Assembly (NCBI RefSeq): GCF_002934545.1
Contig: NZ_PTJA01000007.1
Coordinates: forward strand, 219,224 to 283,223
From: Lacrimispora xylanisolvens
GTDB lineage: Bacteria; Bacillota; Clostridia; Lachnospirales; Lachnospiraceae
DNA: 64,000 nt
Reading direction: 5' to 3'
Made by a program: the position numbers and the translations under genes. This document shows, piece by piece, positions 42,835 through 51,284 of this stretch (position 1 is its first letter; each line of letters opens with the position of its first letter). The notes beneath the pieces are model-generated. The model worked only from the letters and a program-made list of their open reading frames with translations, was not told the origin of the DNA and did not search any database.

Positions 42835-42924
42835 TAAAAAGGGGAGGATAAGTATTCACTTATCTTTGGTATAATTCTATTATCACCCATACCATTGTTT
42901 TTATTCACATAAATCAATTTAATT

Positions 42925-43434
42925 TTAATAAAGTCCGGAAAGTTTTGCTTTCAGCCCCTCCAGATAGATTCCATCCAGTCTGCGTTTTGACCTTAAGGAT
43001 TTTACGTCTTCCTTTTGCAGCTGCTCATCAAGTGCTGCAATCCGTTCCTCGCATTCCTTTATCTGTTCCTGAAGTAAGGATCGGCTGGGCTTTTTCATAA
43101 GGATGGGAAGATCAAGTGTCCTGGTAAGAAAACGGGATATGGCTTCCTCTGTCTTTGCCTCATCCTGATATACCCGATTGAAAAAATCGCAGACTGCCAG
43201 GTATAAATTTTCATAGACTTTTAAATCCCCACCATCTTTACCAGAAACCAGAATGGTTCCATCCTTAATATAAAAGCTGATTTTATCTGTTTCTTCTTTC
43301 TCCACACTGTATCTGCACTCATCTATTTTATCCAGTTTTAACCGTTCCATAATCAGATCAAATACATACCACTTCAGTTCACTTGTCACCAGACCGTTTA
43401 AGGATTCCAGTCCAATCTCTTCCTCATGCTTCAT
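42925..43434 (-). CDS. Hypothetical protein, 169 aa
   Basis: Soluble, acidic, no recognised domain. An N-terminal alpha/beta part (VTSELKWYVFDLIMERLKLD, ISFYIKDGTILVSG) is followed by a coiled-coil-like Glu/Lys-rich helix pair (about 118-165, IKECEERIAALDEQLQKEDV). ATG 43434; single gene ended by a good terminator. Confidence 0.75.
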   Translation of the reverse strand: MKHEEEIGLESLNGLVTSELKWYVFDLIMERLKLDKIDECRYSVEKEETDKISFYIKDGTILVSGKDGGDLKVYENLYLAVCDFFNRVYQDEAKTEEAISRFLTRTLDLPILMKKPSRSLLQEQIKECEERIAALDEQLQKEDVKSLRSKRRLDGIYLEGLKAKLSGLY

Positions 43435-43557
43435 ACCGTATCTCCATTCCTTTCTTTTGCAGTACTCTTAATTATACAGGAACAACCCTCTGACCTCAAC
43501 TATTATTTCCATAAAATACGGGATTCCCAGACTTATGGACAACGGGATGTCCTGACT

Positions 43558-45237
43558 TTAAATATTGGTGAGCCGTTCGAAAAGAGTGTTAATATCAATT
43601 TGCCCATAACCCCACACATTATTGGGATATGTATTGGATGGATTCCGCCTGGCTCCTCTGATCAAAAGCCGGTTTACATCATTCCCTGTTATGGTTGTAT
43701 AATTACCTCTTGGTACCGCCCATTCAAAAACCATAGCTTCTATTCCTGCGGCCTGTGCAGCTGCACACCCGCATCCCGTTACAGTACCATATTGATTTCC
43801 TGGTACTGCACAGGTAAGCTGATACCCTGGTGCTGCAATGTCCGGTTTGATATATCCGGTTCTTGTAAACCCTCTTCCTGACTCCGGTAATATACTGTCA
43901 TTATCCCCATTATAAGCGGTTACGGCAAGGGGATGAGTTGACGTACCCGGAGCAGTTATGGTTGTATCCGGATTGGAATTTAAGAAGAACGTATTTTCAC
44001 TGATCAGATTTCCCGATGGCAGCCAGGAGTGGAATGAGAAAGCCTCGTTTTCCAGATTCTGCAGTTTAATGGTCCATATTCCCGGTATAGGATTCTGAAA
44101 ACGGATCAGGATCAACTGATCTCCCGTCTCTTCTTCAAAGATATAATTATTTACGTATATGACACTTTCATTTAAAACAAAAGAAAATCTTCTGCATTCG
44201 CCAAGTGTAGGAAATACCTGTCCGGTGGTTTCTCTGTTTGGCACTGTAATTTCAACCGAAAGTCTTGCCGGAGCAAATGGCCAGATCTCCAGAGAAAAAA
44301 GCTTATCATTTTCTCCCACCCGCATTTCAAACTCATTGATATAGGGATCTGCAACGGTATTATTAAAATAGTGTCTCCGTTTATTCCCTTCGTTTCCTGC
44401 TGAGATTATGATACCTGTCTGGGGCTGTTCAGCCAGAAAATTAGTAATATAACTGGTTGCCCCCCGACCATCGTGACTTGACTGATTGGTTCCCATAGCG
44501 ATACACACAGCTATGGGCCGGTTGAGTCTCTTGGCAAGCTCTGTTACATAACTGAGTCCGATAATCAAATCAGATTCCTGATAGCATTCCACATTTTCAG
44601 GAACAAAAAATATATGTTTCAGGGTATTTTTTGCGGGTTTCAGCTTTACAATTACCAGATCTGCCTCCGGTACCACACCGCTGAAAGACTGGGCTGCATT
44701 TGGCTTGCCTGCCATTACACTGGCGATTGCAGTACCATGTCCGTTGGTATCCTCAGAAGGTACAATTGAGAGGGGATTTTCCGACCGGAGAGCCACATTG
44801 ATATACTCCCTGGTATACTCGGATCCATATGTATATCCCGCTGGAGGAGTACCAGTCTGGATCGTCTGATCCCAGAGTGATAGGATACGGGTCGTTCCAT
44901 CATTAAAAAGAAACGCCTGGTGCTGATAATCAATACCAGTGTCTATGACTGCTACTATGACCCCTCTCCCAAATAAAGCCAGATATGGATTTCTCTGAAC
45001 CGTTCCAATTCCTGATTTTTCCAGACTGACCGTGGAACTAAGGGTCAGCACAGAGGGAAAAGCATTATAAGGATAGGTTCCCAAATCGCATGGATCCGGC
45101 GGAATATTAGGGATGGGGATGTGAGCCAGCGAATGCCTTAAATTCATATAAGTGATATTATCTCCTGTATCATAAGTGGGTCTCATCACGTTACTGATAA
45201 TGATATCATAATAATTCTCATCCAGTATTTTTTGCAT
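43558..45237 (-). CDS. Csp-like S8 (subtilisin-family) protein with catalytic Ser replaced by Gly
   Basis: 559 residues, no signal peptide. The S8 fold is clear: Asp99 in VIDTGIDYQH, His167 in DTNGHGTAIASV, oxyanion Asn in SAGNEG (near 281), and a jellyroll-like insert (about 300-440) as in clostridial Csp proteases. At the nucleophile the usual GTSxAA reads GCGCAA (488-493), so Ser is Gly490: a predicted pseudoprotease. Csp proteins control germination by activating SleC; C. difficile CspA and CspC are also pseudoproteases. GGGAGG precedes ATG 45237. Divergent from a close paralogue at 45397. Confidence 0.9.
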   Translation of the reverse strand: MQKILDENYYDIIISNVMRPTYDTGDNITYMNLRHSLAHIPIPNIPPDPCDLGTYPYNAFPSVLTLSSTVSLEKSGIGTVQRNPYLALFGRGVIVAVIDTGIDYQHQAFLFNDGTTRILSLWDQTIQTGTPPAGYTYGSEYTREYINVALRSENPLSIVPSEDTNGHGTAIASVMAGKPNAAQSFSGVVPEADLVIVKLKPAKNTLKHIFFVPENVECYQESDLIIGLSYVTELAKRLNRPIAVCIAMGTNQSSHDGRGATSYITNFLAEQPQTGIIISAGNEGNKRRHYFNNTVADPYINEFEMRVGENDKLFSLEIWPFAPARLSVEITVPNRETTGQVFPTLGECRRFSFVLNESVIYVNNYIFEEETGDQLILIRFQNPIPGIWTIKLQNLENEAFSFHSWLPSGNLISENTFFLNSNPDTTITAPGTSTHPLAVTAYNGDNDSILPESGRGFTRTGYIKPDIAAPGYQLTCAVPGNQYGTVTGCGCAAAQAAGIEAMVFEWAVPRGNYTTITGNDVNRLLIRGARRNPSNTYPNNVWGYGQIDINTLFERLTNI

Positions 45238-45268
45238 AAGCAGGCCTCCCTGTCTATCACTTGAAGTA

Positions 45269-45365
45269 CATATGATATATCTTATGCGAAAAGGCACTTA
45301 TTATGAGTTGTGTTGGAAGCAGACCACTCATAATGGAAAGACTATTGCATAAGATATAACATATG
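45269..45365. promoter_or_regulatory. Mirror-image sigma-E-like divergent promoters of the two S8 genes
   Basis: Toward the plus gene: CTCATAAT (45327-45334), 13 nt, CATAAGAT (45348-45355). Toward the minus gene the same: CTCATAAT (45307-45300), 13 nt, CATAAGAT (45286-45279). Flanking sequence forms a 19-nt inverted repeat with one mismatch (45269-45287 / 45347-45365). This fits the Bacillus sigma-E pattern (TCATATT, 13-15 nt, CATACAAT), i.e. mother-cell sporulation expression; a sigma-K reading (CATAnnnTA) is possible. Confidence 0.65.
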
Positions 45366-45396
45366 CCTGGAGAAACGGAATAAAGGAGAACAGTTT

Positions 45397-47076
45397 ATGG
45401 GGAAAATACTGGACAATAATTATTATGATATGATAATTAATAATTACATGGTACCCAATTTCGGCGCTGGTGATGATATCACTCTTTTAAATGGATATTT
45501 TTCCCTGCTCCATGTATCAAAAAAAAATAAAGATCTCTGCGATCTTGGAGTAAATCCATATCATTTCTTTCCCAATGTCTATACACTAACTTCAGCCATT
45601 GGCCGGTATTATTCTGGTCCTTTACGGTATACCCAGCAGCCCCCTGATTTTTCCCTCTCAGGCCAGGGAACGATCATAGGGATCGTGGATACCGGAATTG
45701 ATTATCAGCACTCCGCTTTCCTCAACAGGGATAAAACAACTAAAATTCTATCTGTCTGGGATCAGACCATTCAAAACGGTCCTGCTCCACAGAGTTTTAC
45801 ATTTGGAACGGAATACACAAAAGCAGCCATTAACAGCGCTCTCAGTTCAGATGACCCTTTGCTAACAGTGCCAACCCAGGATTTAATTGGCCATGGAACT
45901 GCCGTCGCAAGTATTATTGCAGGAAGCCAGAGTAAGGATCCTCCGTTCCAGGGAATTGTTACAAATGCAGAACTGGCAGTTGTTAAACTTAAGGAAGCAA
46001 AGCAAAATTTAAAAATGCTCTATGCAATTCCTGATGACAGGCTGTGTTACCAGGAAAGTGACATTATACTTGGTATCCGTTATCTGGTTGTCCTTGCTCA
46101 AAAGTTGAAGCGTCCCCTGGTGATCTGCCTTGCTCTGGGAAGCAGCCAGGGAGGTCATGACGGAAAAGGTGTTCTATCCAGATATATTGATGATCTGGTT
46201 CAGATACCAGAAGTTGGAATTGTTACGTCAGCTGGTAACGAAGGAAATAACGGAAGACATCATTTTAATTCTGTGGTTTCACTGCCTTATACAAGGGATT
46301 TCCAGCTAAACGTTGGCCAGGGAGAAATGAAATTTGCCATGGAAATATGGTCTCAGCCCCCAGGGCAGCTTTCTATTGAGGTCACTTCTCCCAATATGGA
46401 AAAGGCTCCTCAGACCGACCCTTCCTTTAGTGATTGCATAAAATATGAATTCCAGGAAAGTGAAACCATACTTTGGATTAATAATATAACATTTGAGCAG
46501 CAAACCGGTGATCAGCTTATCTTACTGCGCTTTGAAAATCCCCTTCCCGGTACATGGAACTTTCATTTAAGGAGTACGGAAAATGAGCGTTTCTCTTTTA
46601 ATGCCTGGCTTCCCTCAGGAAATTTAATTTCTGAAAATACGTTCTTTCTCAGTCCCGATCCTGATACGACCATTACTTCACCTGGTAATACCAAAAGTGT
46701 ATTTACAGTAACCGCCTATAATCAGCAGACAGGTAATATTTTAAATGAGTCCAGCAGGGGATATACAAGAAACGGTCAGGTAAAGCCTGACGTGGCAGCT
46801 CCAGGCTACAACATTACCTGTGCGGTTCCAAACGGTAAATACGGAACATTAACGGGTACCTGCGCATCTGCTGCACAGGCTGCCGGTGCAATGGCAATTC
46901 TGTTTGAATGGTCAGAGGGAAAAGGAAATCTGACTTCTATAACCGGAGAACAGGCAAACAAACTTTTAATCCGAAGTGCGCAGCGCAGCCCTGCCTACCA
47001 TTATCCAAATAATATCTGGGGTTATGGGATACTTGATGTTTACCGTATTATTAACCAGCTCTATAATAATTTATAA
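45397..47076 (+). CDS. Csp-like S8 (subtilisin-family) protein with catalytic Ser replaced by Cys
   Basis: 559 residues, the same length as its divergent paralogue. Asp98 (GIVDTGIDYQH), His166 (LIGHGTAVASI) and oxyanion Asn280 (SAGNEGNNGRHH) are kept. The nucleophile loop reads TGTCASAAQ, with Cys488 where Ser is expected. It is either a pseudoprotease or a thiol-subtilisin variant; natural Cys subtilisins are rare. The codon is TGC in clear sequence, so a simple misread would need several changes. AAAGGAG precedes ATG 45397. Expression probably depends on the sporulation-type promoter at 45327-45355. Confidence 0.9.
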   Translation: MGKILDNNYYDMIINNYMVPNFGAGDDITLLNGYFSLLHVSKKNKDLCDLGVNPYHFFPNVYTLTSAIGRYYSGPLRYTQQPPDFSLSGQGTIIGIVDTGIDYQHSAFLNRDKTTKILSVWDQTIQNGPAPQSFTFGTEYTKAAINSALSSDDPLLTVPTQDLIGHGTAVASIIAGSQSKDPPFQGIVTNAELAVVKLKEAKQNLKMLYAIPDDRLCYQESDIILGIRYLVVLAQKLKRPLVICLALGSSQGGHDGKGVLSRYIDDLVQIPEVGIVTSAGNEGNNGRHHFNSVVSLPYTRDFQLNVGQGEMKFAMEIWSQPPGQLSIEVTSPNMEKAPQTDPSFSDCIKYEFQESETILWINNITFEQQTGDQLILLRFENPLPGTWNFHLRSTENERFSFNAWLPSGNLISENTFFLSPDPDTTITSPGNTKSVFTVTAYNQQTGNILNESSRGYTRNGQVKPDVAAPGYNITCAVPNGKYGTLTGTCASAAQAAGAMAILFEWSEGKGNLTSITGEQANKLLIRSAQRSPAYHYPNNIWGYGILDVYRIINQLYNNL

Positions 47077-47092
47077 ATTTATTATTACGCAA

Positions 47093-47135
47093 AGAGAATG
47101 ATGATCCCCGTATTATACAAAGATCATCATTCTCT
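47093..47135. terminator. Bidirectional terminator
   Basis: Perfect 14-bp stem (47093-47106 / 47122-47135) between the convergent S8 and mscL genes. Confidence 0.88.
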
Positions 47136-47137
47136 CT

Positions 47138-47623
47138 TTAGGATGTCTGACTTTTGGAATTCAGCTGGCTGGTGCAGTGAGGACAGCGGGTAGCCTTGGG
47201 ATCAACTGGCTGATAACAAAAAGGACATTTTTTATCCTCTGCCGCAGCTGAACCACCAGCCTGTTTCGTTCCTCTTAAAACGTTAATCGCCTTAATGATA
47301 AGGAATATTACCACGGCCATAATGAGGAAATTTATTACAGAAGTTATAAAGGCACCATAGGCAAAAACCGGACCCCGTGCCTGCGCATCCGCAAGGGTTT
47401 GAATGACCGTTCCCTGGGGAACTTTATAAAGCAGCAAAAACTGATTGGAAAAATCCACACCTCCTGTTATCACACCGATGAAAGGGGAGATCACATCTTT
47501 CACCAGGGAACTTACAATTCCCTGAAATGCTCCGCCAATTATTACGCCGACAGCCAGATCCACTACATTTCCCCGCAGAACAAATTCCTTAAACTCAGCT
47601 GTAATTGACTTTTTATTATTCAT
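47138..47623 (-). CDS. mscL: Large-conductance mechanosensitive channel with C-terminal zinc ribbon
   Basis: 161 residues. The channel (1-120) has the MscL N terminus [23 protein letters not shown], pore helix 1, a periplasmic loop, and helix 2 (about 92-112). Instead of the usual short charged tail it ends in a rubredoxin-like zinc ribbon, CPFC (133-136) and CPHC (147-150). MscL opens under membrane tension to release solutes at osmotic downshock. The zinc ribbon is cytoplasmic and would sit under the pentamer. AGGGATG precedes ATG 47623. Confidence 0.93.
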   Translation of the reverse strand: MNNKKSITAEFKEFVLRGNVVDLAVGVIIGGAFQGIVSSLVKDVISPFIGVITGGVDFSNQFLLLYKVPQGTVIQTLADAQARGPVFAYGAFITSVINFLIMAVVIFLIIKAINVLRGTKQAGGSAAAEDKKCPFCYQPVDPKATRCPHCTSQLNSKSQTS

Positions 47624-47705
47624 AGAAACATCCCTCTTTTCTTAAAATTCTTACTCCTATCTGACTTTTAGGATTGGTGAAATTTTGTCAGAATATACCT
47701 GTATA

Positions 47706-48599
47706 TCAGTTAATGATTACATTTTCCGCATTCTCTTTTACCCATTCCCTGGCAAAAGCCGAGAATATTCTGACTGTTGGACGCAGCGTCTTGCCGGAAG
47801 GAACGATGAAATATAAAATACGGTAAACTTCCGGATCCAGAGCTTTTCTTACATACCCCCCGCTGCCATAAGAATCCAGAACCAGCTTTGGTAAAATACT
47901 GATTCCGCAGCCTCCGCATACCATGGATATGGCTGCCTGATCGCTTAAAAAACCACTATGCTCCATTAAATTTCCTTTTGCCTGACGGAGCATTTTCCCC
48001 ACGGAATAGCTGGTTCCTTCGCTTGGTATAATAAAGGTTTCCCCTTTTAAATGAGTAAGAGTAATGGTCTCACAGTCACAAAGAGGGTGATCCTTTGGCA
48101 AAATGACATAATAGGGATCTCTTACCAGCGGGGTCTCATTCTCCTTTTTGTTTGATTCCGCAGAGATGGCGCAGTCAATTACATCTTTCGAGAACCAGTC
48201 TTTCATAATTTCGTAATTGATGGCATCGTTCAGGAATATATCCACCAGAGGATATTTTTTTCTGAATTCAATAATCATCTGAGGCATCCATCTGACTGCA
48301 ACACTTGTGATAACGCCAATGCGGATCTTTCCATGCTGTAGGTTCTCTTCTCCTGCCAGCTGCCTTATGATCTCTTCCTTTTCTGTTAATTCCTTTGCCG
48401 CCGAATAAATTCTTTCCCCCTCTTCCGTTAATGAGACACCATTTCTTCCTCTGTAAAGCAGCTTAATTCCCAGTTCTTCTTCCATGGAAGAAATCATGTG
48501 GCTTGCCGCAGTCTGTGAATAGCTAAGCTGTGCTGCCGCCTTGGAAAGATTCCCGGTTTCTGCTGCTTTTACAAACAGAATATATTTATTTACATCCAT
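47706..48599 (-). CDS. LysR-family transcriptional regulator
   Basis: 297 residues: HTH (about 4-62; GNLSKAAAQLSYSQTAASHMI, YRGRNGVSLTEEGERIY) and effector-binding domain (90-295). Divergent from the ketopantoate-reductase-like gene; the intergenic region holds a perfect T-N11-A dyad (48637-48653) 38 nt before this start. AGAGAGGATAATC precedes ATG 48599. Confidence 0.93.
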   Translation of the reverse strand: MDVNKYILFVKAAETGNLSKAAAQLSYSQTAASHMISSMEEELGIKLLYRGRNGVSLTEEGERIYSAAKELTEKEEIIRQLAGEENLQHGKIRIGVITSVAVRWMPQMIIEFRKKYPLVDIFLNDAINYEIMKDWFSKDVIDCAISAESNKKENETPLVRDPYYVILPKDHPLCDCETITLTHLKGETFIIPSEGTSYSVGKMLRQAKGNLMEHSGFLSDQAAISMVCGGCGISILPKLVLDSYGSGGYVRKALDPEVYRILYFIVPSGKTLRPTVRIFSAFAREWVKENAENVIIN

Positions 48600-48636
48600 A
48601 TGATTATCCTCTCTGCTTTTACCTTTTCTAATTATA

Positions 48637-48653
48637 CATGAAATTTTTTCATG
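48637..48653. promoter_or_regulatory. LysR T-N11-A box
   Basis: CATGAAATTTTTTCATG, 7-bp arms and 3-nt centre, a perfect dyad containing T-N11-A, between divergent LysR and ketopantoate-reductase genes. Confidence 0.65.
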
Positions 48654-48734
48654 ATACTATTGAAATTTTAGCATTATAATAAGAAAATAATTCATGGTAA
48701 AATCAAGAAAAACATACCAATCACGGAGGACATA

Positions 48735-49664
48735 ATGAACATAGCAATACTTGGCGCAGGAGCCATGGGCAGCCTCTATGCCAGCTATCTGGCGCCCAAT
48801 CATTCAGTTACACTGTTAGACAGCTACGCTCCCTTAGTAGAACACATTAATACAAAAGGACTGATTAAAGTCAGCCATGACCATACAGAAATTCCATTTC
48901 AGGTAAAAGCAGTGTTAAGCGGAACCAGTCTTGACTATCAGGATCTGGTTATTGTTTTTGTAAAAGGAATTCATACTTATGAAGCCATAAAAAACAATCA
49001 GTCTCTGTTAGGACCGGATACGATCGTCATGACCCTTCAAAACGGTGCGGGCAATAACCGGGACATCGCACAGTTTGTTAAAAGAGAACGGATCATTGTA
49101 GGCACCAGCAGTCACAACAGTGTTTCCCTGGAGCCTGGTAAGTTTTATCACTCCGGGTGCGGTCCCACTAACATCGGTCCAGATCTTCCCTGTGAAGAAT
49201 CCTTACGGGATGTCAAAATAGCAGCACAGGCTCTGGAAGAAAGCGGTCTTACCGTTAATATCATGGAAAATATCCAGTACGTCCTGTGGCAGAAGCTGGT
49301 TATAAACTGCGGCATCAACGCCTTAAGCACATTGATGCAGTGCAGGATCGGAGAAATTTATACCAATCCCTATTTATGGGATTTATGCAAAAGAATTGTT
49401 TATGAATGCGTATTAATCGCAGAAGCAGACGGCACTTATCTTGACAGAAAGGAAGCACTACTGGCAGTCTCAAAAGTATGTATCAATGATGCCAATGGTT
49501 ATGCCAGCATGTATCAGGACAGACAGAATCAGCGAATGACCGAAATTGACAGAATAAATGGTGTTGTCGCCGATCTGGGGAGCCAGTATAAAATTGCTGC
49601 TCCCTGCAACTTAATGCTGGTCACTCAGATCCACGGGATGGAACAGATGTATTCCAAACAATAA
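48735..49664 (+). CDS. 2-dehydropantoate 2-reductase family protein (ApbA/PanE-like)
   Basis: 309 residues: N-terminal Rossmann domain with GAGAMGSLYASYL (7-19) and C-terminal helical domain with LWQKLVINCGINALSTLMQCRIGEI, containing the family Lys and Asn. NADPH-dependent reduction of ketopantoate would feed pantothenate/CoA synthesis, but many paralogues act on other 2-oxo acids. panB, panC and panD are not nearby and the gene is divergent from a LysR regulator, so a non-biosynthetic role is possible. Confidence 0.88.
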   Translation: MNIAILGAGAMGSLYASYLAPNHSVTLLDSYAPLVEHINTKGLIKVSHDHTEIPFQVKAVLSGTSLDYQDLVIVFVKGIHTYEAIKNNQSLLGPDTIVMTLQNGAGNNRDIAQFVKRERIIVGTSSHNSVSLEPGKFYHSGCGPTNIGPDLPCEESLRDVKIAAQALEESGLTVNIMENIQYVLWQKLVINCGINALSTLMQCRIGEIYTNPYLWDLCKRIVYECVLIAEADGTYLDRKEALLAVSKVCINDANGYASMYQDRQNQRMTEIDRINGVVADLGSQYKIAAPCNLMLVTQIHGMEQMYSKQ

Positions 49665-49674
49665 ACCCTCCACT

Positions 49675-49705
49675 ATAGCACCAGACTTTCCATCTGTGGT
49701 ATACT
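49675..49705 (+). promoter_or_regulatory. MerR-type promoter with 19-bp spacer (regulator gene)
   Basis: ATAGCA (49675-49680), 19-nt spacer with CCAGA…TCTGTGG dyad, TATACT (49700-49705). Matches the promoter at 50493-50523. Confidence 0.6.
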
Positions 49706-49734
49706 GTAGCTGCCAAATGGAGGTGCCATTGCTT

Positions 49735-50496
49735 ATGAATACGTATCGAACTGCTGAAATTGCACATAGAACAGGAATTCATCCCAACACAGTACGACTC
49801 TATGAGGAGCTGAATCTGATTACAAAACCGAAACGCCTCCCCAACGGCTATCGTGTTTTCACAGATCTGCACCTGGAGCAGATAATATTTGCCAGGCTGG
49901 CATTAAAAGCGGAAATTCTTCTAAACGGTCTGAGAAAACAGGCTGTAGACATTATAAAGGAAGCTGCATACCTGAAATACGATAGCGCCCTTAAAATGAC
50001 AGAAAATTATTTACAGCAGATCAAAAAGGAGCAGAGGAATTCAGAAGAAGCCATTAAAATCACGAAAAAGCTATTATCCGGTAAACCGGAAGAATGGGGA
50101 GATGAAGTTTATACCCGAAAAGAGGCTGCCGACTGTCTTGATATATCCATTGATTCATTAAGAAACTGGGAGCTGAACGGACTTTTATCGGTAAAACGAA
50201 GGCAGAATGGTTATCGTATTTACACCGGAGAGGATCTTGTCCGTTTAAAAATCATCCGTTTGCTGCGTAGTGCTAATTACTCCCTTTCCGCAATTCTTCG
50301 TATGCTCAATGCCTTTACCATAAGTCCCGGTGCCGATATTCGACAGGTAATTGATACACCGGAAGAGTCAGAAGATATTATTTCAGTCTGTGATAAACTG
50401 CTTACTTCTCTTTCGGAAGCAGAAACACTTGCAAATGCCATGGAAATTCAGTTGAATAAAATGAAAAAACTTTATCCTGCCGACTCTACATTATAA
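49735..50496 (+). CDS. MerR-like regulator with two DNA-binding domains
   Basis: 253 residues. A first MerR HTH at the N terminus (TYRTAEIAHRTGIHPNTVRLYEELNLI… NGYRVFTDLHL, residues 3-60) and a second in the middle (YTRKEAADCLDISIDSLRNWELNGLL… NGYRIYTGEDL, about 122-170), then a C-terminal helical region. Most MerR proteins have one HTH and dimerise. GGAGG precedes ATG 49735. Directly upstream of an ABC exporter operon, and both promoters share a dyad within a 19-bp spacer, so it probably activates itself and the exporter. Confidence 0.88.
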   Translation: MNTYRTAEIAHRTGIHPNTVRLYEELNLITKPKRLPNGYRVFTDLHLEQIIFARLALKAEILLNGLRKQAVDIIKEAAYLKYDSALKMTENYLQQIKKEQRNSEEAIKITKKLLSGKPEEWGDEVYTRKEAADCLDISIDSLRNWELNGLLSVKRRQNGYRIYTGEDLVRLKIIRLLRSANYSLSAILRMLNAFTISPGADIRQVIDTPEESEDIISVCDKLLTSLSEAETLANAMEIQLNKMKKLYPADSTL

Positions 50497-50523
50497 CACC
50501 AGACTTTGTTCTGGTGTTATTCT
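50493..50523 (+). promoter_or_regulatory. MerR-type promoter with 19-bp spacer (ABC exporter operon)
   Basis: ATAACA (50493-50498), 19-nt spacer CCAGACTTTGTTCTGGTGT, TATTCT (50518-50523). The perfect dyad 50493-50503 / 50510-50520 overlaps the merR stop codon; it could also fold as a terminator hairpin (TCTCTTTTT follows), but the match to 49675-49705 favours an operator. Confidence 0.6.
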
Positions 50524-50552
50524 CTTTTTATCATCAAAAGGAGGAAAACAGA

Positions 50553-51284
50553 ATGGAAGTTACAATCACAGCAGAAAAGCTGACAAAATCATATGGCAGC
50601 TTAAAGGCCCTTGACCAATTTGACTTAACAGTATGCAGAGGTGAAATATTTGGTTTGCTGGGGGCCAATGGCGCAGGAAAAAGTACAGCAATGGAATGTA
50701 TCCTTGGAACCAGAAAACCAGACTATGGAACAGTTGAAATTCTTGGTATGAATCCCTTCACAAATCGAAAAAAATTATATGAACGGGTGGGGGTCCAGTT
50801 TCAGGAAACCAGTTATCAGGACAAAATACGGGTATGGGAGCTCTGCCAAGTCACTGCCTCTTTATACAAGACGCCCAGAGATCCAAAACTTTTGCTGCAT
50901 CAGTTTGGACTCTCTGATAAACTTAAGGTGATGGTAAACGACTTATCCGGGGGACAAAAGCAGCGTCTGTTTATTGCACTGGCTCTCATCGCAGATCCGG
51001 AAGTAATCTTTTTAGACGAACTGACAACAGGGCTCGACGTACGGGCACGTCGGGATGTATGGAACAGCATCTTAAAACTGAAAGAAGACGGGTTAACTGT
51101 ACTTTTAACTTCCCACTTTATGGACGAAGTAGAAACTCTGTGTGACAAAATAATGATCTTAAAGAATGGAAGAACCGTTTTTGAGGGAACCGTAAATGAA
51201 GCCATACAAAACAGTCCTTATGACCAGTTGGAGGATGCTTACTTCTATTTTACAGAGGAGGAAAGAAAAAATGAAAGCATTTAG
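50553..51284 (+). CDS. ABC transporter ATP-binding protein
   Basis: 243 residues: Walker A GANGAGKST, signature LSGGQKQR, Walker B VIFLDELTTGLD (catalytic Glu), H-loop TSHFMDEV. The family is ABC-2 type export (multidrug, lantibiotic immunity or similar). AGGAGG precedes ATG 50553. It overlaps the permease gene by 14 nt and follows the double-HTH MerR gene, an arrangement typical of drug- or peptide-induced efflux. Confidence 0.93.
   Translation: MEVTITAEKLTKSYGSLKALDQFDLTVCRGEIFGLLGANGAGKSTAMECILGTRKPDYGTVEILGMNPFTNRKKLYERVGVQFQETSYQDKIRVWELCQVTASLYKTPRDPKLLLHQFGLSDKLKVMVNDLSGGQKQRLFIALALIADPEVIFLDELTTGLDVRARRDVWNSILKLKEDGLTVLLTSHFMDEVETLCDKIMILKNGRTVFEGTVNEAIQNSPYDQLEDAYFYFTEEERKNESI

Noticed and set aside
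42686..42859. N-terminal extension of the SEC-C protein
   Set aside because: The extension crosses the terminator at 42792-42834 and has no ribosome binding site.
45238..45297. N-terminal extension of the first S8 protein
   Set aside because: It covers the sigma-E-like promoter; GGGAGG supports ATG 45237.
43558..47076. Sequencing error as the cause of the missing catalytic serine
   Set aside because: Two paralogues independently lack it, with intact frames and different replacements, so a sequencing error is unlikely.
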